From: CAYNRG01 sp964399545
GTDB taxonomy: Bacteria; Bacillota_I; Bacilli_A; Erysipelotrichales; Erysipelotrichaceae
DNA: 64,000 bases
Direction: 5' to 3'
Assembly (NCBI GenBank): GCA_964399545.1
Contig: CAYNRG010000001.1
Coordinates: 186,001-250,000, forward strand
Shown: in pieces, positions 44,316 to 53,060 of the stretch
Layout of the letters: every line of letters begins with the position of its first letter
Numbering within the stretch: the stretch's first letter is position 1
Position numbers and translations under genes: made by a program
The notes under the pieces: generated by a model
Told to the model about the DNA's origin: nothing
The model's database searches: none
What the model saw: the letters and a program-made list of their open reading frames with translations, nothing else

Positions 44316-45032
44316 ATGAAAAAAAAGTTAATTGATTTATTATTTGGAGAAGAAGAAAAAGAAGAGTATTATGAGGAAGTTATTGTAGAAGAACCCTTAA
44401 AAGAATTGAAACCTATGGAAAAGAAGGAAGATATCAAAAATCAAGAAAAGGTTGTTAATACTGTGCAAGAAGAGAAAAAAGAAAAGAAATTAGCTCAAGA
44501 AGGGTTAGATGGGTTGGAAGTGGGTAGTAAAAAAGAAATTATTTCTGAGCCGAAACCAGAACCTAGACGTATTAGTTTAGATATTGATGATTTAGAAGAA
44601 AAGAAGAAAGTTGCATTGAAAGCACAAGCACGCCAAAAATCAAAATATAATGGACGTGGAGAATATGAATTTACGCCAGTAATTAGCCCAATATTCGGAG
44701 CAGACGAAGAGACTGATGAAGTTACTACCCCTAATGTACCAAAGAAAAAGGTAGATAATAAAGGAGATGTTCTATCGCCGATTTATGGCATGAGACCAGC
44801 AACTAAAGAAGAGGCACTTCCTGTTAGAGTTTTAGGTAAAAAATCAAGTGATGCGCAAGAAGAAAAGGCTGAAAAAGACATTGTAAACTTAACGCTAGAT
44901 GAAATTTTATCGAGAACTGCTGCAATTACAGGGCAAGAAGTTGAAGCAAAAGATTCTTCAGAAGAAAAAATTTATGAAGAGAAGAAAGTTATCAATAGTC
45001 GAAATATGAGCCTATTTGATGATGAACAGTAA
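44316..45032 (+). CDS. Acidic disordered protein with repeated SPIFG/SPIYG motif
   Basis: A 238-residue highly charged cytoplasmic protein with no signal or membrane segment. It starts KKKLIDLLFGEEEKEEYYEE, continues as a Glu/Lys-rich linker, then shows two copies of a short motif: EFTPVISPIFGADE near residue 127 and GDVLSPIYGMRP near 151. A final helical segment (NLTLDEILSRTAAITGQ) follows. I do not recognise the family. Short conserved motifs in a disordered chain suggest a partner-binding adaptor. It lies three bases before murC, which points to the envelope or division. Confidence 0.7.
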   Translation: MKKKLIDLLFGEEEKEEYYEEVIVEEPLKELKPMEKKEDIKNQEKVVNTVQEEKKEKKLAQEGLDGLEVGSKKEIISEPKPEPRRISLDIDDLEEKKKVALKAQARQKSKYNGRGEYEFTPVISPIFGADEETDEVTTPNVPKKKVDNKGDVLSPIYGMRPATKEEALPVRVLGKKSSDAQEEKAEKDIVNLTLDEILSRTAAITGQEVEAKDSSEEKIYEEKKVINSRNMSLFDDEQ

Positions 45033-45035
45033 GCT

Positions 45036-46343
45036 ATGATTTATTTCATAGGGATAAAAGGGACAGGAATGGCAGCACTCGCTTGTATCCTTCATGACTT
45101 AGGATTAGAGGTGACAGGAAGTGATTTGCCGAATCATTTCTTTACGGAAGATCCCTTGAATGATAGAGGAATAAAAATTAAGCAATTTAATCCAGAAAAT
45201 ATTCAAGATGGAATGACTGTAATTATTGGGAATGCCTTTGCTGAAGAATTTCCAGAAGTGCAGGCGGCAAGAACCAATGATACTGTGTGTTGTTATAGAT
45301 ATCATGAGTATTTAGGGAAAATGATGGATGATTATACTGCTATTAGTGTAGCAGGGAGCCATGGAAAAACAACAACTACTGGTATGCTATCAGCAATGAT
45401 GGGGAAAAATTTTCAAACAGGTTATTTAATAGGGGATGGAACTGGTGTTATTCGAAAAGAAAGTCAATATTTATGTGTTGAGTCTTGTGAATATCGTCGC
45501 CATTTTTTAGCTTACCATCCAGATTATGCAATAATTACAAATATTGAAATAGATCATGTTGACTATTTTAAAGATGATGAAGATTATCGATTAGCTTATC
45601 AAGAATTTCTTAAAAATATTAAAAAGAGAGTTTTCATTTTTGGAGATGATGAGGAAACAAGAAAGTTATCAGTAGAAATAGATTGTTATTGGTATGGAGA
45701 AAAAGAAAATAATGATATTCGAGCTGTTAATTATATTCAAACACCCACTTTTATGGAGTTTGATTTAATTTTCAAAGGAGATTTTCAGTATCATTTTAAA
45801 CTTCCCTTTGTAGGTAGGCACCTATTGTGGAATTCTTTAGGAGTCATTGGAGTTGGGATTTCTGAAGGGATACCTTTTGATAAAATAGAAAGTGGACTTT
45901 CTTCTTTTAAGGGAGTGAAAAGAAGGTTTGTGATAGAAACAAGAGGAGATAATGTATTTATTGACGATTATGCTCATCATCCTACAGAAGTCGCCCTGAC
46001 AATTGAAGCTGCTAGAAATCGCTATCCTAATAAGAAGTTAGTTGCTATCTTTAAGCCACATCGAGTTTCTAGGGTGGTATATTTTGCGGAAGAATTTGCT
46101 ACAGCACTAAAAAAAGCAGATCGAGTGTATTTGTGTGATTTCACAAGTATTGATGATAAAGAAGAAGGAATCGATATTGATATTCGATACCTTCAAAACA
46201 AAATTCCAGGTTCTCATATCATTGATGAGGGGGAAGAAGGAGCAACAATTCTTGCAAAAGAAGAGCCAGCTGTATATTTATTTATGTCGAGCAAAGACAT
46301 TTATGACTTAGCTAGTAAAGTAAAGCGGTATCAAAGTTCTTGA
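45036..46343 (+). CDS. murC: UDP-N-acetylmuramate--L-alanine ligase MurC
   Basis: A 435-residue Mur ligase adding L-Ala to UDP-MurNAc. The N-terminal UDP-binding domain begins IYFIGIKGTGMAALA, the ATP loop is AGSHGKTTTTGM near residue 107, and the C-terminal domain has IDDYAHHPTEV and a KPHRVSR block. It starts three bases after the preceding stop. MurC followed by ytxG/ytxH-like genes and ccpA is the Bacillus order. Confidence 0.94.
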   Translation: MIYFIGIKGTGMAALACILHDLGLEVTGSDLPNHFFTEDPLNDRGIKIKQFNPENIQDGMTVIIGNAFAEEFPEVQAARTNDTVCCYRYHEYLGKMMDDYTAISVAGSHGKTTTTGMLSAMMGKNFQTGYLIGDGTGVIRKESQYLCVESCEYRRHFLAYHPDYAIITNIEIDHVDYFKDDEDYRLAYQEFLKNIKKRVFIFGDDEETRKLSVEIDCYWYGEKENNDIRAVNYIQTPTFMEFDLIFKGDFQYHFKLPFVGRHLLWNSLGVIGVGISEGIPFDKIESGLSSFKGVKRRFVIETRGDNVFIDDYAHHPTEVALTIEAARNRYPNKKLVAIFKPHRVSRVVYFAEEFATALKKADRVYLCDFTSIDDKEEGIDIDIRYLQNKIPGSHIIDEGEEGATILAKEEPAVYLFMSSKDIYDLASKVKRYQSS

Positions 46344-46367
46344 AAAATTTTACATTTTTGATATAAT
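46340..46367 (+). promoter_or_regulatory. Promoter of the ytxG-ytxH-ccpA genes
   Basis: TTGAAA (46340-46345), 16-bp spacer, extended -10 TGATATAAT (hexamer 46362-46367). It begins in the end of murC. Confidence 0.6.
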
Positions 46368-46388
46368 AAGCGAGAGAGGTGGACAAAG

Positions 46389-46799
46389 ATGGTAGATCAA
46401 TTTATAGAAGCATCACGAGTTATAGCGGAGCAATTGCTTCCAATTATAGGGGTTATAGCACTAATATTTTTAAGTATAGTACTTTCAAAGTTGGCAAAAT
46501 TATTAAGCGCAGTTACGGATACTGTAAAGAATTTAAAAGGAACTATTGGGTTAGTTGAAACAAGTATGGAAAAAGCACAGGCTCCTTTAGACACAGCGGT
46601 TAAGTTGAGTCATACGGTAGATGAAGTGCATGACAAAAGTTATGCGGCTGTAAAACAAGCTGGTTCTTATGTTTCTGAAAACATGGGAACAATAAAAGAT
46701 ATGATTAGCAAAAAAATGTCTAAAAGTGATTCGAATGAAGAATTTGAGAGTGAATCTAATAAGGCGACTCAAAATAAGGAGGATACTCCAAATGAATAA
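46389..46799 (+). CDS. DUF948 (YtxG-like) membrane-anchored protein
   Basis: A 136-residue protein with one N-terminal membrane segment (residues about 17-40) then an amphipathic helical region and a Ser/Glu-rich tail. The pattern ALIFLSIVLSKLAKLLSAVT and its position after murC fit the DUF948/YtxG family of general-stress proteins. Function is not known. It overlaps the next gene by eight bases. Confidence 0.7.
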   Translation: MVDQFIEASRVIAEQLLPIIGVIALIFLSIVLSKLAKLLSAVTDTVKNLKGTIGLVETSMEKAQAPLDTAVKLSHTVDEVHDKSYAAVKQAGSYVSENMGTIKDMISKKMSKSDSNEEFESESNKATQNKEDTPNE

Positions 46800-47397
46800 T
46801 GAAAATAAAGAATTGGATGTAATTGAAAAAACAGTTGAAGACTTGAAGAAGAGAATTGAAGAAGTAAATACAGAAGGAATAGAAACTGAGCTTGTAAAAG
46901 ATAAGGCACAAGAAGTTAAAGGGAAAACGATTAATTCATTAAAAGATATGCTAGCTCAATTAAAGAAAAAATTATCAGATGTACAAGATAGTGAGAGAGT
47001 TAGCGACATCTTGCAATCGGCAAAAGAGAATGTGATAATTGTTTTTGATGAAGGAAAAACTAAGCTAGATGAATTGATCAATAATGATAAGGTTCGCAAT
47101 ACGATTGATGATGCGAAAGAAGGAACTAAGGAAATAGGTCAAAAACTCAATGATGAATTTGGAAAAATTGTTGATAGAGAAGAAGTTCAAAAGGTAATTA
47201 ATAAAGTGAGTGAAGGAACAGGAAAAGTTTCTAAGGTTGCTAGTGAACTTGTAGAACGTGCTGAGGTTTCTGAAAAAATTGAAAAAGCAAAAGATATAAC
47301 GGTAGATTTTACAGATAAAGCAGCTAAAAAAATTCGTGATTGGTTGAGACCTGAAGAAAAGGACGTGAATCAGGATGAAGAGAATAACGATATATGA
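46792..47397 (+). CDS. YtxH-like/LEA-like helical protein
   Basis: A 201-residue hydrophilic, all-helical protein without a signal. It has repeating 11-residue-like amphipathic segments (KDKAQEVKGKTINSLKDML, VSEGTGKVSKVASELVERA). The position after the DUF948 gene matches ytxH in Bacillus, but ytxH has a membrane segment, which I do not see here, so the link is by position. ATG 46792 follows AAGGAGGAT. It overlaps ccpA by 23 bases. Confidence 0.6.
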   Translation: MNNENKELDVIEKTVEDLKKRIEEVNTEGIETELVKDKAQEVKGKTINSLKDMLAQLKKKLSDVQDSERVSDILQSAKENVIIVFDEGKTKLDELINNDKVRNTIDDAKEGTKEIGQKLNDEFGKIVDREEVQKVINKVSEGTGKVSKVASELVERAEVSEKIEKAKDITVDFTDKAAKKIRDWLRPEEKDVNQDEENNDI

Positions 47398-48373
47398 TGT
47401 AGCAAAGGATGCTGGAGTGTCGCTTGCTACTGTATCTCGAGTAATCAATGGATCTGATGTAGTAAAACCGCCAACTAGAGAAAGGGTTGAGGCATCAATT
47501 GAGAAATTAGGGTATAAACCTAATGCGATTGCTCAAGGGTTAGCCTTGCAAAAAACAACTACAATCGGATTAGTGATTCCTGAGGCAAGTTTTACTTATA
47601 CAGGACAGATTATTAATGGAGTAATTGCAGTTGCTGGTATGTATAACTATAACATTATGCTGCACACAACAACAGAGGGAGTCACTGAAATTAAAGATGT
47701 GGTTGAAAGAATTATTAAATCTCATGTAGATGGTGTTGTTATTTATAATGATAAGTTATTGGTTAGTGAAATGAATACCTTATCAAAGTATAATATTCCA
47801 ATTGTGATTATAGGGAATAAAATTTCTAGTAGAACAATTAGTTCAGTATATGTAGATATTGAAAAAGCAATTTATAAATTGGTAAATACATATCTAGATA
47901 AAGGAAAAAAAGATATTGCAATTATTCAGGATCGTAAGAATAAATATGCTGTTGAACAAATGGTAGCAGGAGCAACTAAAGCGTTTGAAGAGCGAGGGCT
48001 AAAGTTTGATAGTGACAAATATTTGAAGATTCCAGATGAATATAGAACATCGTATGAGTATATGAGACACTACTTAAAAGAGAAAAAGCATGATTTAATT
48101 ATTGCTAATCGCGATTCACAGGCAATGGCTGTTTCTAATGCGGCTAAAGAGAATGGAGTTAAGATTCCAGATGAAATGGAAGTGGTTTGTGTCATTGATA
48201 CAAAATATAACTCTATGGTTCGACCACAAATTTCATCTTTCTCTATTCCATCCTATGATTTAGGAATGGTATCAATGAGAGTAATGACGAAGATGCTGTT
48301 AGAAGAATCTGAAATTGATGAAAAAGAAATAGAATTAAGCTATTTATATACACCAAGACAATCTACAAAATAA
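47375..48373 (+). CDS. ccpA: Catabolite control protein CcpA (LacI family)
   Basis: A 332-residue LacI-family regulator. The helix-turn-helix is at the N-terminus (ITIYDVAKDAGVSLATVSRVI with YKPNAIAQGLALQKT hinge), then a periplasmic-binding-like core, ending in RQSTK exactly as in Bacillus CcpA. The MVRPQISS segment of the core is also shared. With HPr-Ser-P such proteins bind cre sites for carbon catabolite control. The murC-ytxG-ytxH-ccpA-tyrS order supports the name. Its start overlaps the previous gene. Confidence 0.85.
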   Translation: MKRITIYDVAKDAGVSLATVSRVINGSDVVKPPTRERVEASIEKLGYKPNAIAQGLALQKTTTIGLVIPEASFTYTGQIINGVIAVAGMYNYNIMLHTTTEGVTEIKDVVERIIKSHVDGVVIYNDKLLVSEMNTLSKYNIPIVIIGNKISSRTISSVYVDIEKAIYKLVNTYLDKGKKDIAIIQDRKNKYAVEQMVAGATKAFEERGLKFDSDKYLKIPDEYRTSYEYMRHYLKEKKHDLIIANRDSQAMAVSNAAKENGVKIPDEMEVVCVIDTKYNSMVRPQISSFSIPSYDLGMVSMRVMTKMLLEESEIDEKEIELSYLYTPRQSTK

Positions 48374-48397
48374 GAGCATAGAAGAGAAGAAGTACTT

Positions 48398-48586
48398 AAA
48401 TAAGAAGATATAAAGAAAGGTTCTGGTTGATGAAAAGAACTTATCCTTATTAAGGAATACATCTTGGAGCAGCTTGTACAAAATACAAGCCGAATTTCTC
48501 ACGTTAAGAGATACGAAGTGCATAGCTTTCAGCTATGAACTAAGGTGGTACCACGCAAAAGCGTCCTTAGACTAGGGCGCTTTTTA
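48398..48586 (+). promoter_or_regulatory. T-box riboswitch, tyrosine-specific (UAC specifier)
   Basis: Leader of tyrS. The specifier codon TAC is at 48458-48460 in GAATACATCTTGGAG, T-box AAGGTGGTACCACG at 48542-48555, and the terminator GCGTCCT/AGGGCGC (48561-48567 and 48574-48580) is followed by Ts. Uncharged tRNA-Tyr should prevent termination. Confidence 0.93.
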
Positions 48587-48614
48587 TGTGTATTGATAGA
48601 AAGAAGGAAAATAT

Positions 48615-49859
48615 ATGAAGTTTATCGAAGAATTACAATGGAGAGAATTGATTAAAGATTGTACAGATTTAGAAGAGTTGAAGAAAAGGTTAGAATCCCC
48701 TGTAACTGCATATTGTGGATTTGATCCAACTGCCGAATCCTTACATATAGGGCATATGCAGCAAATTATGCTACTTCGCCGTTATCAGCAAGCGGGTCAT
48801 AGACCAATTGTTCTTTGCGGTGGAGCTACAGCAATGATTGGTGATCCTCGTGAAACATCAGAAAGAAAATTACTATCGCTGGAAGATATTGCTAACAATG
48901 AAAAAGGTATTCGAAGTCAGTTATCAAAATTTTTAGATTTTGGAGAAGGAAAAGCACTATTGTTGAGTAACTATGATTGGCTAGGAAAATTAAATTTATT
49001 AGATTTTTTAAGAGAATATGGTAAGTATTTCAATGTTAACTATATGATTGCTAAAGACACTATTGCATCTCGGCTTGCAACTGGAATTTCATTTACAGAG
49101 TTTACGTATACGATTTTACAAGCTATTGATTGGCTAACCTTATATAAAGAATATAATTGTGAGCTTCAAATTGGCGGATCGGATCAATGGGGGAATTTAG
49201 TTTCAGGCTCTGATTTAATACGAAAAGTTATGGGAGGAGAGAATAAGGTATTTGGAATAACTTCACCATTAATTACTAAAGCAGATGGTTCAAAATTTGG
49301 AAAAAGTGAGGGTGAAAACGTTTGGCTAGATCCTGAAAAAACAAGTGCATATGAATTTTATCAATTTTGGATTAATGTAGGAGATGCTGAGATTATTTCG
49401 TTAATGAAGAGACTATCTTTGAAATCCCCAGAAGAAATTATGACTCTTGAAAAATCACTTCAAGAGGAAGCTCATTTGCGCCTACCACAGCGAGCTTTAG
49501 CAGAAGAGCTGACAGAATATGTTCATGGAAAAGCTGGAGTGGAAACTGCAAAAAAAATAACAGAAACTCTATTTAAGGGTTCGATATGTGACCTAACTAT
49601 AGAAGAAATTGAACAAGGTTTGGCGGATGTGCCACGGTTTAAAGTGTCAGAAAATGAACTTCTTGTAGATACTTTAGTTGATGGGAAAATCGCGAAAAGT
49701 AAGAGAGAAGCTCGTGAATGGATACAAGCAGGATCTATTCAACTTAATGGGTTAAAAACAATAGACTTAGAAGCACGAGTACTTAAAAAAGAAGCATTAG
49801 ATCAACGATTGGTAATTATCAAAAAAGGAAAGAAAAATTATTATTTAGGAGAATTTTAG
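48615..49859 (+). CDS. tyrS: Tyrosyl-tRNA synthetase
   Basis: A 414-residue class I synthetase. HIGH motif HIGHM is near residue 46, the KMSKS loop is KFGKS, and the C-terminal S4-like domain (SKREAREWIQAGSIQLNG) is present. AAGGAA precedes the ATG. It is under the tyrosine T-box. A terminator begins in its stop codon. Confidence 0.96.
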   Translation: MKFIEELQWRELIKDCTDLEELKKRLESPVTAYCGFDPTAESLHIGHMQQIMLLRRYQQAGHRPIVLCGGATAMIGDPRETSERKLLSLEDIANNEKGIRSQLSKFLDFGEGKALLLSNYDWLGKLNLLDFLREYGKYFNVNYMIAKDTIASRLATGISFTEFTYTILQAIDWLTLYKEYNCELQIGGSDQWGNLVSGSDLIRKVMGGENKVFGITSPLITKADGSKFGKSEGENVWLDPEKTSAYEFYQFWINVGDAEIISLMKRLSLKSPEEIMTLEKSLQEEAHLRLPQRALAEELTEYVHGKAGVETAKKITETLFKGSICDLTIEEIEQGLADVPRFKVSENELLVDTLVDGKIAKSKREAREWIQAGSIQLNGLKTIDLEARVLKKEALDQRLVIIKKGKKNYYLGEF

Positions 49860-49881
49860 TACCATTATTGGTACTTTTTCT
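49857..49881 (+). terminator. Terminator of tyrS, overlapping its stop codon
   Basis: Stem AGTACC (49858-49863) with GGTACT (49870-49875), then TTTTC. The TAG stop is the first arm's start. Confidence 0.7.
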
Positions 49882-49899
49882 TTAAAAATTTCTCTTTTA

Positions 49900-49908
49900 T
49901 GGTACAAT
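49900..49908 (+). promoter_or_regulatory. Extended -10 promoter of the lipoprotein-flippase pair
   Basis: TGGTACAAT at 49900-49908; weak -35. Confidence 0.5.
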
Positions 49909-49925
49909 AATCAAGAGGTGAATTC

Positions 49926-50429
49926 ATGAAGTATAAAATAGTTTTTTTATTTTCCTTTTTATTGGTGATTACTGGATGTAGTCCAAGGAAACAATTAGTA
50001 ATGAACTCATTAGACTATACTTTGTATAGTAAGACTTATGAGTCAATCCTTTCACAAGAGAAATTTATAGAGAAATCAAATAATTTTGATGTTTCTATTG
50101 AAATAGCACAAATAGAAGAAGGAAAGAATTTGTATTATGTGATTATTGATTCTCCTAAAGTAAGTATGTTTGATGTAGAAGTGATGGTTGTTGAAGAAGG
50201 TGTAGATGGGAAAAAGAACATGTTTCCGACAATTGGTATTTTAGAGGATCAAAGTTACAACTTAATTCCTTCACAAATTAATGCAGAAGAAGGTTTTGTA
50301 AAGGGCGTTATTCTAAATGGAGAAACAAAGAATAATCAAACGTTATTGCGTATTATGGTTTCATGGACAAACTCTGCTGGTTCAGAGAGAGTAAAGGAAT
50401 TTCTTCAAATTGAGGTAGAAGTGGAGTAG
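49926..50429 (+). CDS. Predicted lipoprotein, unknown function
   Basis: A 167-residue protein with lipobox VITGC (Cys at residue 18). The mature part looks like a beta-rich domain with a DSPKVSMFDVEVMV segment and no family I recognise. AGAGGTG precedes the ATG. It is six bases upstream of the flippase gene and may act with it. Confidence 0.7.
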   Translation: MKYKIVFLFSFLLVITGCSPRKQLVMNSLDYTLYSKTYESILSQEKFIEKSNNFDVSIEIAQIEEGKNLYYVIIDSPKVSMFDVEVMVVEEGVDGKKNMFPTIGILEDQSYNLIPSQINAEEGFVKGVILNGETKNNQTLLRIMVSWTNSAGSERVKEFLQIEVEVE

Positions 50430-50435
50430 TCAAAG

Positions 50436-52052
50436 ATGACATCTAGAAAAAAACAGTCGTTTATTGCAGGAGCATTGACTAGTTCAGCGGGAATATTTAT
50501 ATCGAAGGCGTTAGGACTATTTTATATTGTTCCATTTACGGCAATGGCGACAGAAGGGAATATGTTTTTTTATAGTCAAGCATATACTTATTATGAAATT
50601 TTATTAAATATATGTACTGCAGGATTTCCATTTGCGATTGCAGCGATGGTCGCTCGTTATGCAAATAAAAACGATTTTAAAACAGTCTTATTAATTCGTA
50701 GATTATCCATGTCATTGATGTTGTTATCAGGATTTGTAATTGCAGTTTTATTTGCAAGTTTTTCTGGAAATATTGCAATGAATGCACTTGGAGCAGAAGC
50801 TACAGTTTCGGATATACAAAAGCTGCAAACGACTTTTTTGATATTGTCACTTGCAATCATATTAGTTCCGTTTTTAAGTGTATTCAGAGGATTCTATCAA
50901 GGACTAAAAGAATTGAAGGTTTATGCTGTATCTCAAGTTGTTGAACAAGTAACAAGAATAACAGTTCTTTTAGCACTTGGTGCATTCTGCGTGTATATTT
51001 TGAAAATGGACAGTATATTCGCGATATATATGGCTGTTTTTTCTACATCAATAGCGGCATTGGTTGCAATCTTTTACTATTATAGATTTGATCGGAGACA
51101 TATTGGTGTTTATCATCGTGCAGCAAGAAATCAAGAAAAGCCACCTGAGAAAGTAAGGGATTTATTACAGGAAATGCTTCTTTTTGGCTTACCTTATGTT
51201 GCTGCAGCTTTTTTAGGGAATAGTATGAGTATCGTTAATAATATATTTTTTATGAATGCGATGAATGCAACACCTGAAACATATGAACAGTATAAACTTA
51301 TTCTTGGGATTATGCAGGTTCAAGCAAATAAATTAACCTCTATTCCGCAAGTTTTGGCTATTGGATTTTCGGCAGGAATTGTCCCATATTTAACGGTTGC
51401 TTTAGAAAATAGAGATTGGAAGGAATTGCAAAAAAACGTGCTAGACTGCTTAGATACAGTGTTGTACATTGGAATGCCATTATTTTTCTGCTTATTTGCA
51501 TTGTCTAGACCGATATATTATGTAATGTATGGAGGGAATAATTTACAAATAGGTGCAGAAATTTTGCGTTGGAGCAGTCCAATTGCCATTACTGGAACGC
51601 TTTCCCCAATTTGCAGTTCAATGATGATGACTTTAAGAATGAGGAAAAAAAGCTTATTATATCTATTTATTGGATTCCTAATAAAAATAGTGTCATTTTT
51701 TGTTTTTATTAATATTTTTGGTTACTCAGGTGCAATTACTTCAAGTATTCTGACATCATTAATTGTTATTTACCTAAATCTTCGGATTATTAAAGATCGA
51801 TATCATGTTAACTATCGCCGTGTAGGAATTCGACTATTTAGAATTTCTGTGGGGCTATTGGGGATGCTTATTAGCTTTCTTGTGCTAAACCAAGTAGGAG
51901 TAAGACCAGTTAATCATGGCAGAGGGATAGCTTTATTTTTACTAGGGCTGTATGGTATTGTAGGGATGCTTGTGTATTATGGTATAACGGCTTATTTAAA
52001 ATTGCCACAGGCAATATTTAAAATTTCAGGAAGCCAATTGATAAAAAGGTGA
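50436..52052 (+). CDS. SpoVB/MurJ-type lipid II (polysaccharide) flippase
   Basis: A 538-residue MOP-superfamily protein with about 14 membrane segments. The N-terminus (SFIAGALTSSAGIFISKALG) and the loop with the conserved Arg (FRGFYQGLKELKVYAVSQ) are as in the YtgP/MurJ (SpoVB) group that flips lipid II across the membrane in Gram-positives. Other oligosaccharide exporters in this family look alike, so the substrate is an inference. It closes a two-gene unit and ends at a bidirectional terminator. Confidence 0.8.
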   Translation: MTSRKKQSFIAGALTSSAGIFISKALGLFYIVPFTAMATEGNMFFYSQAYTYYEILLNICTAGFPFAIAAMVARYANKNDFKTVLLIRRLSMSLMLLSGFVIAVLFASFSGNIAMNALGAEATVSDIQKLQTTFLILSLAIILVPFLSVFRGFYQGLKELKVYAVSQVVEQVTRITVLLALGAFCVYILKMDSIFAIYMAVFSTSIAALVAIFYYYRFDRRHIGVYHRAARNQEKPPEKVRDLLQEMLLFGLPYVAAAFLGNSMSIVNNIFFMNAMNATPETYEQYKLILGIMQVQANKLTSIPQVLAIGFSAGIVPYLTVALENRDWKELQKNVLDCLDTVLYIGMPLFFCLFALSRPIYYVMYGGNNLQIGAEILRWSSPIAITGTLSPICSSMMMTLRMRKKSLLYLFIGFLIKIVSFFVFINIFGYSGAITSSILTSLIVIYLNLRIIKDRYHVNYRRVGIRLFRISVGLLGMLISFLVLNQVGVRPVNHGRGIALFLLGLYGIVGMLVYYGITAYLKLPQAIFKISGSQLIKR

Positions 52053-52053
52053 T

Positions 52054-52092
52054 AAAAAAGACATAAGATGACAACATCTTGTGTCTTTTTTT
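52054..52092. terminator. Bidirectional terminator between flippase gene and ispH
   Basis: Stem AAAAAGACATAAGATG with CATCTTGTGTCTTTTT (one mismatch). It is A-rich on one side and T-rich on the other, so it can end both convergent genes. Confidence 0.85.
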
Positions 52093-53002
52093 AATCGAGC
52101 AATTTTTTAAAATCAATAGATAAAGTCGGAAATTCTCCGTGTTTTGAGAAACTTTCTAATGAAGCTAAAACTTGATTAGTCAACAAAGTTGGAGTACTAG
52201 CTCCACTGGTTACTGCTACACGGTGAACATCATTAAACCAAGAAGGAACCAAGTGATTGGCGGTTTCAATTAAGTGAATTTTGGGGATATTGGCTTGTTC
52301 TCCTAGTTCTTTGAGTTTATTTGTATTATTAGAATGAGGATCACCAACAATTATTAAACAATCGATATTTGTTAATTTTTGTACCGCTTCTTGACGAATT
52401 CGCGTTGCTTGACAGATTTCTTCTAAAATAACAATATGTGGATATTTTTGATTGCAAGAATTAATCAGTGAAGAAATTTCTAGAATACTCATTGTAGTTT
52501 GGTTGGTAAGCATTACTTTTTTAAAAGGGGGAAGAATTTCGATTTCCTCTAAAGACGTAATTAAATGAACACGATTAGAAAGAGAGAGAATAGCTTCAGA
52601 TTCAGGATGATTTTTTTTGCCAATATAGATTACATCGAAATCTTTTTGAAGATAATCACCAACTAGGTTCTTTGTTCGCATAACATCACTGCAAGATGCA
52701 TCTACGAGAATAAGACCTTTTTCTCTTGCTTTTTCATAGACTGCATCACTGACACCATGGGCTGTAAAAATAACAACTCCATCTTCAATTAAGTCTAATA
52801 ATTCAAGTCTGGTTTTTCCTTTGTCACTAACACAATTGATACCTAAGTGTTCGCAGGCATCAATGACATATTGATTATGAACAATCATTCCTAACATAGT
52901 GATGCGTTGATTAGGATAATTGATTACTGTTTCCTTTGCAAGATTAATTGCTTGGACGACACCTTTACAATACCCACGAGGAACAACAGGGATAATTTCC
53001 AT
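52091..53002 (-). CDS. ispH: 4-hydroxy-3-methylbut-2-enyl diphosphate reductase IspH
   Basis: A 303-residue iron-sulfur enzyme making IPP and DMAPP in the MEP pathway. The cluster ligands are visible as Cys in RGYCKGV, DASCSDVM and EEICQATRIRQ; the family motif TAHGVSD and the SGASTPT element are present. I choose the ATG at 53002 (AGAAAGGAAA upstream); the longer frame adds 24 residues with no ribosome binding site. It is divergent from the helicase. No other MEP gene is in the window. Confidence 0.92.
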   Translation of the reverse strand: MEIIPVVPRGYCKGVVQAINLAKETVINYPNQRITMLGMIVHNQYVIDACEHLGINCVSDKGKTRLELLDLIEDGVVIFTAHGVSDAVYEKAREKGLILVDASCSDVMRTKNLVGDYLQKDFDVIYIGKKNHPESEAILSLSNRVHLITSLEEIEILPPFKKVMLTNQTTMSILEISSLINSCNQKYPHIVILEEICQATRIRQEAVQKLTNIDCLIIVGDPHSNNTNKLKELGEQANIPKIHLIETANHLVPSWFNDVHRVAVTSGASTPTLLTNQVLASLESFSKHGEFPTLSIDFKKLLD

Positions 53003-53060
53003 TTTTTTTGTTTCCTTTCTGTCTATAAAACTAGTATAATGCATATAGGAGGTAGTTTCT

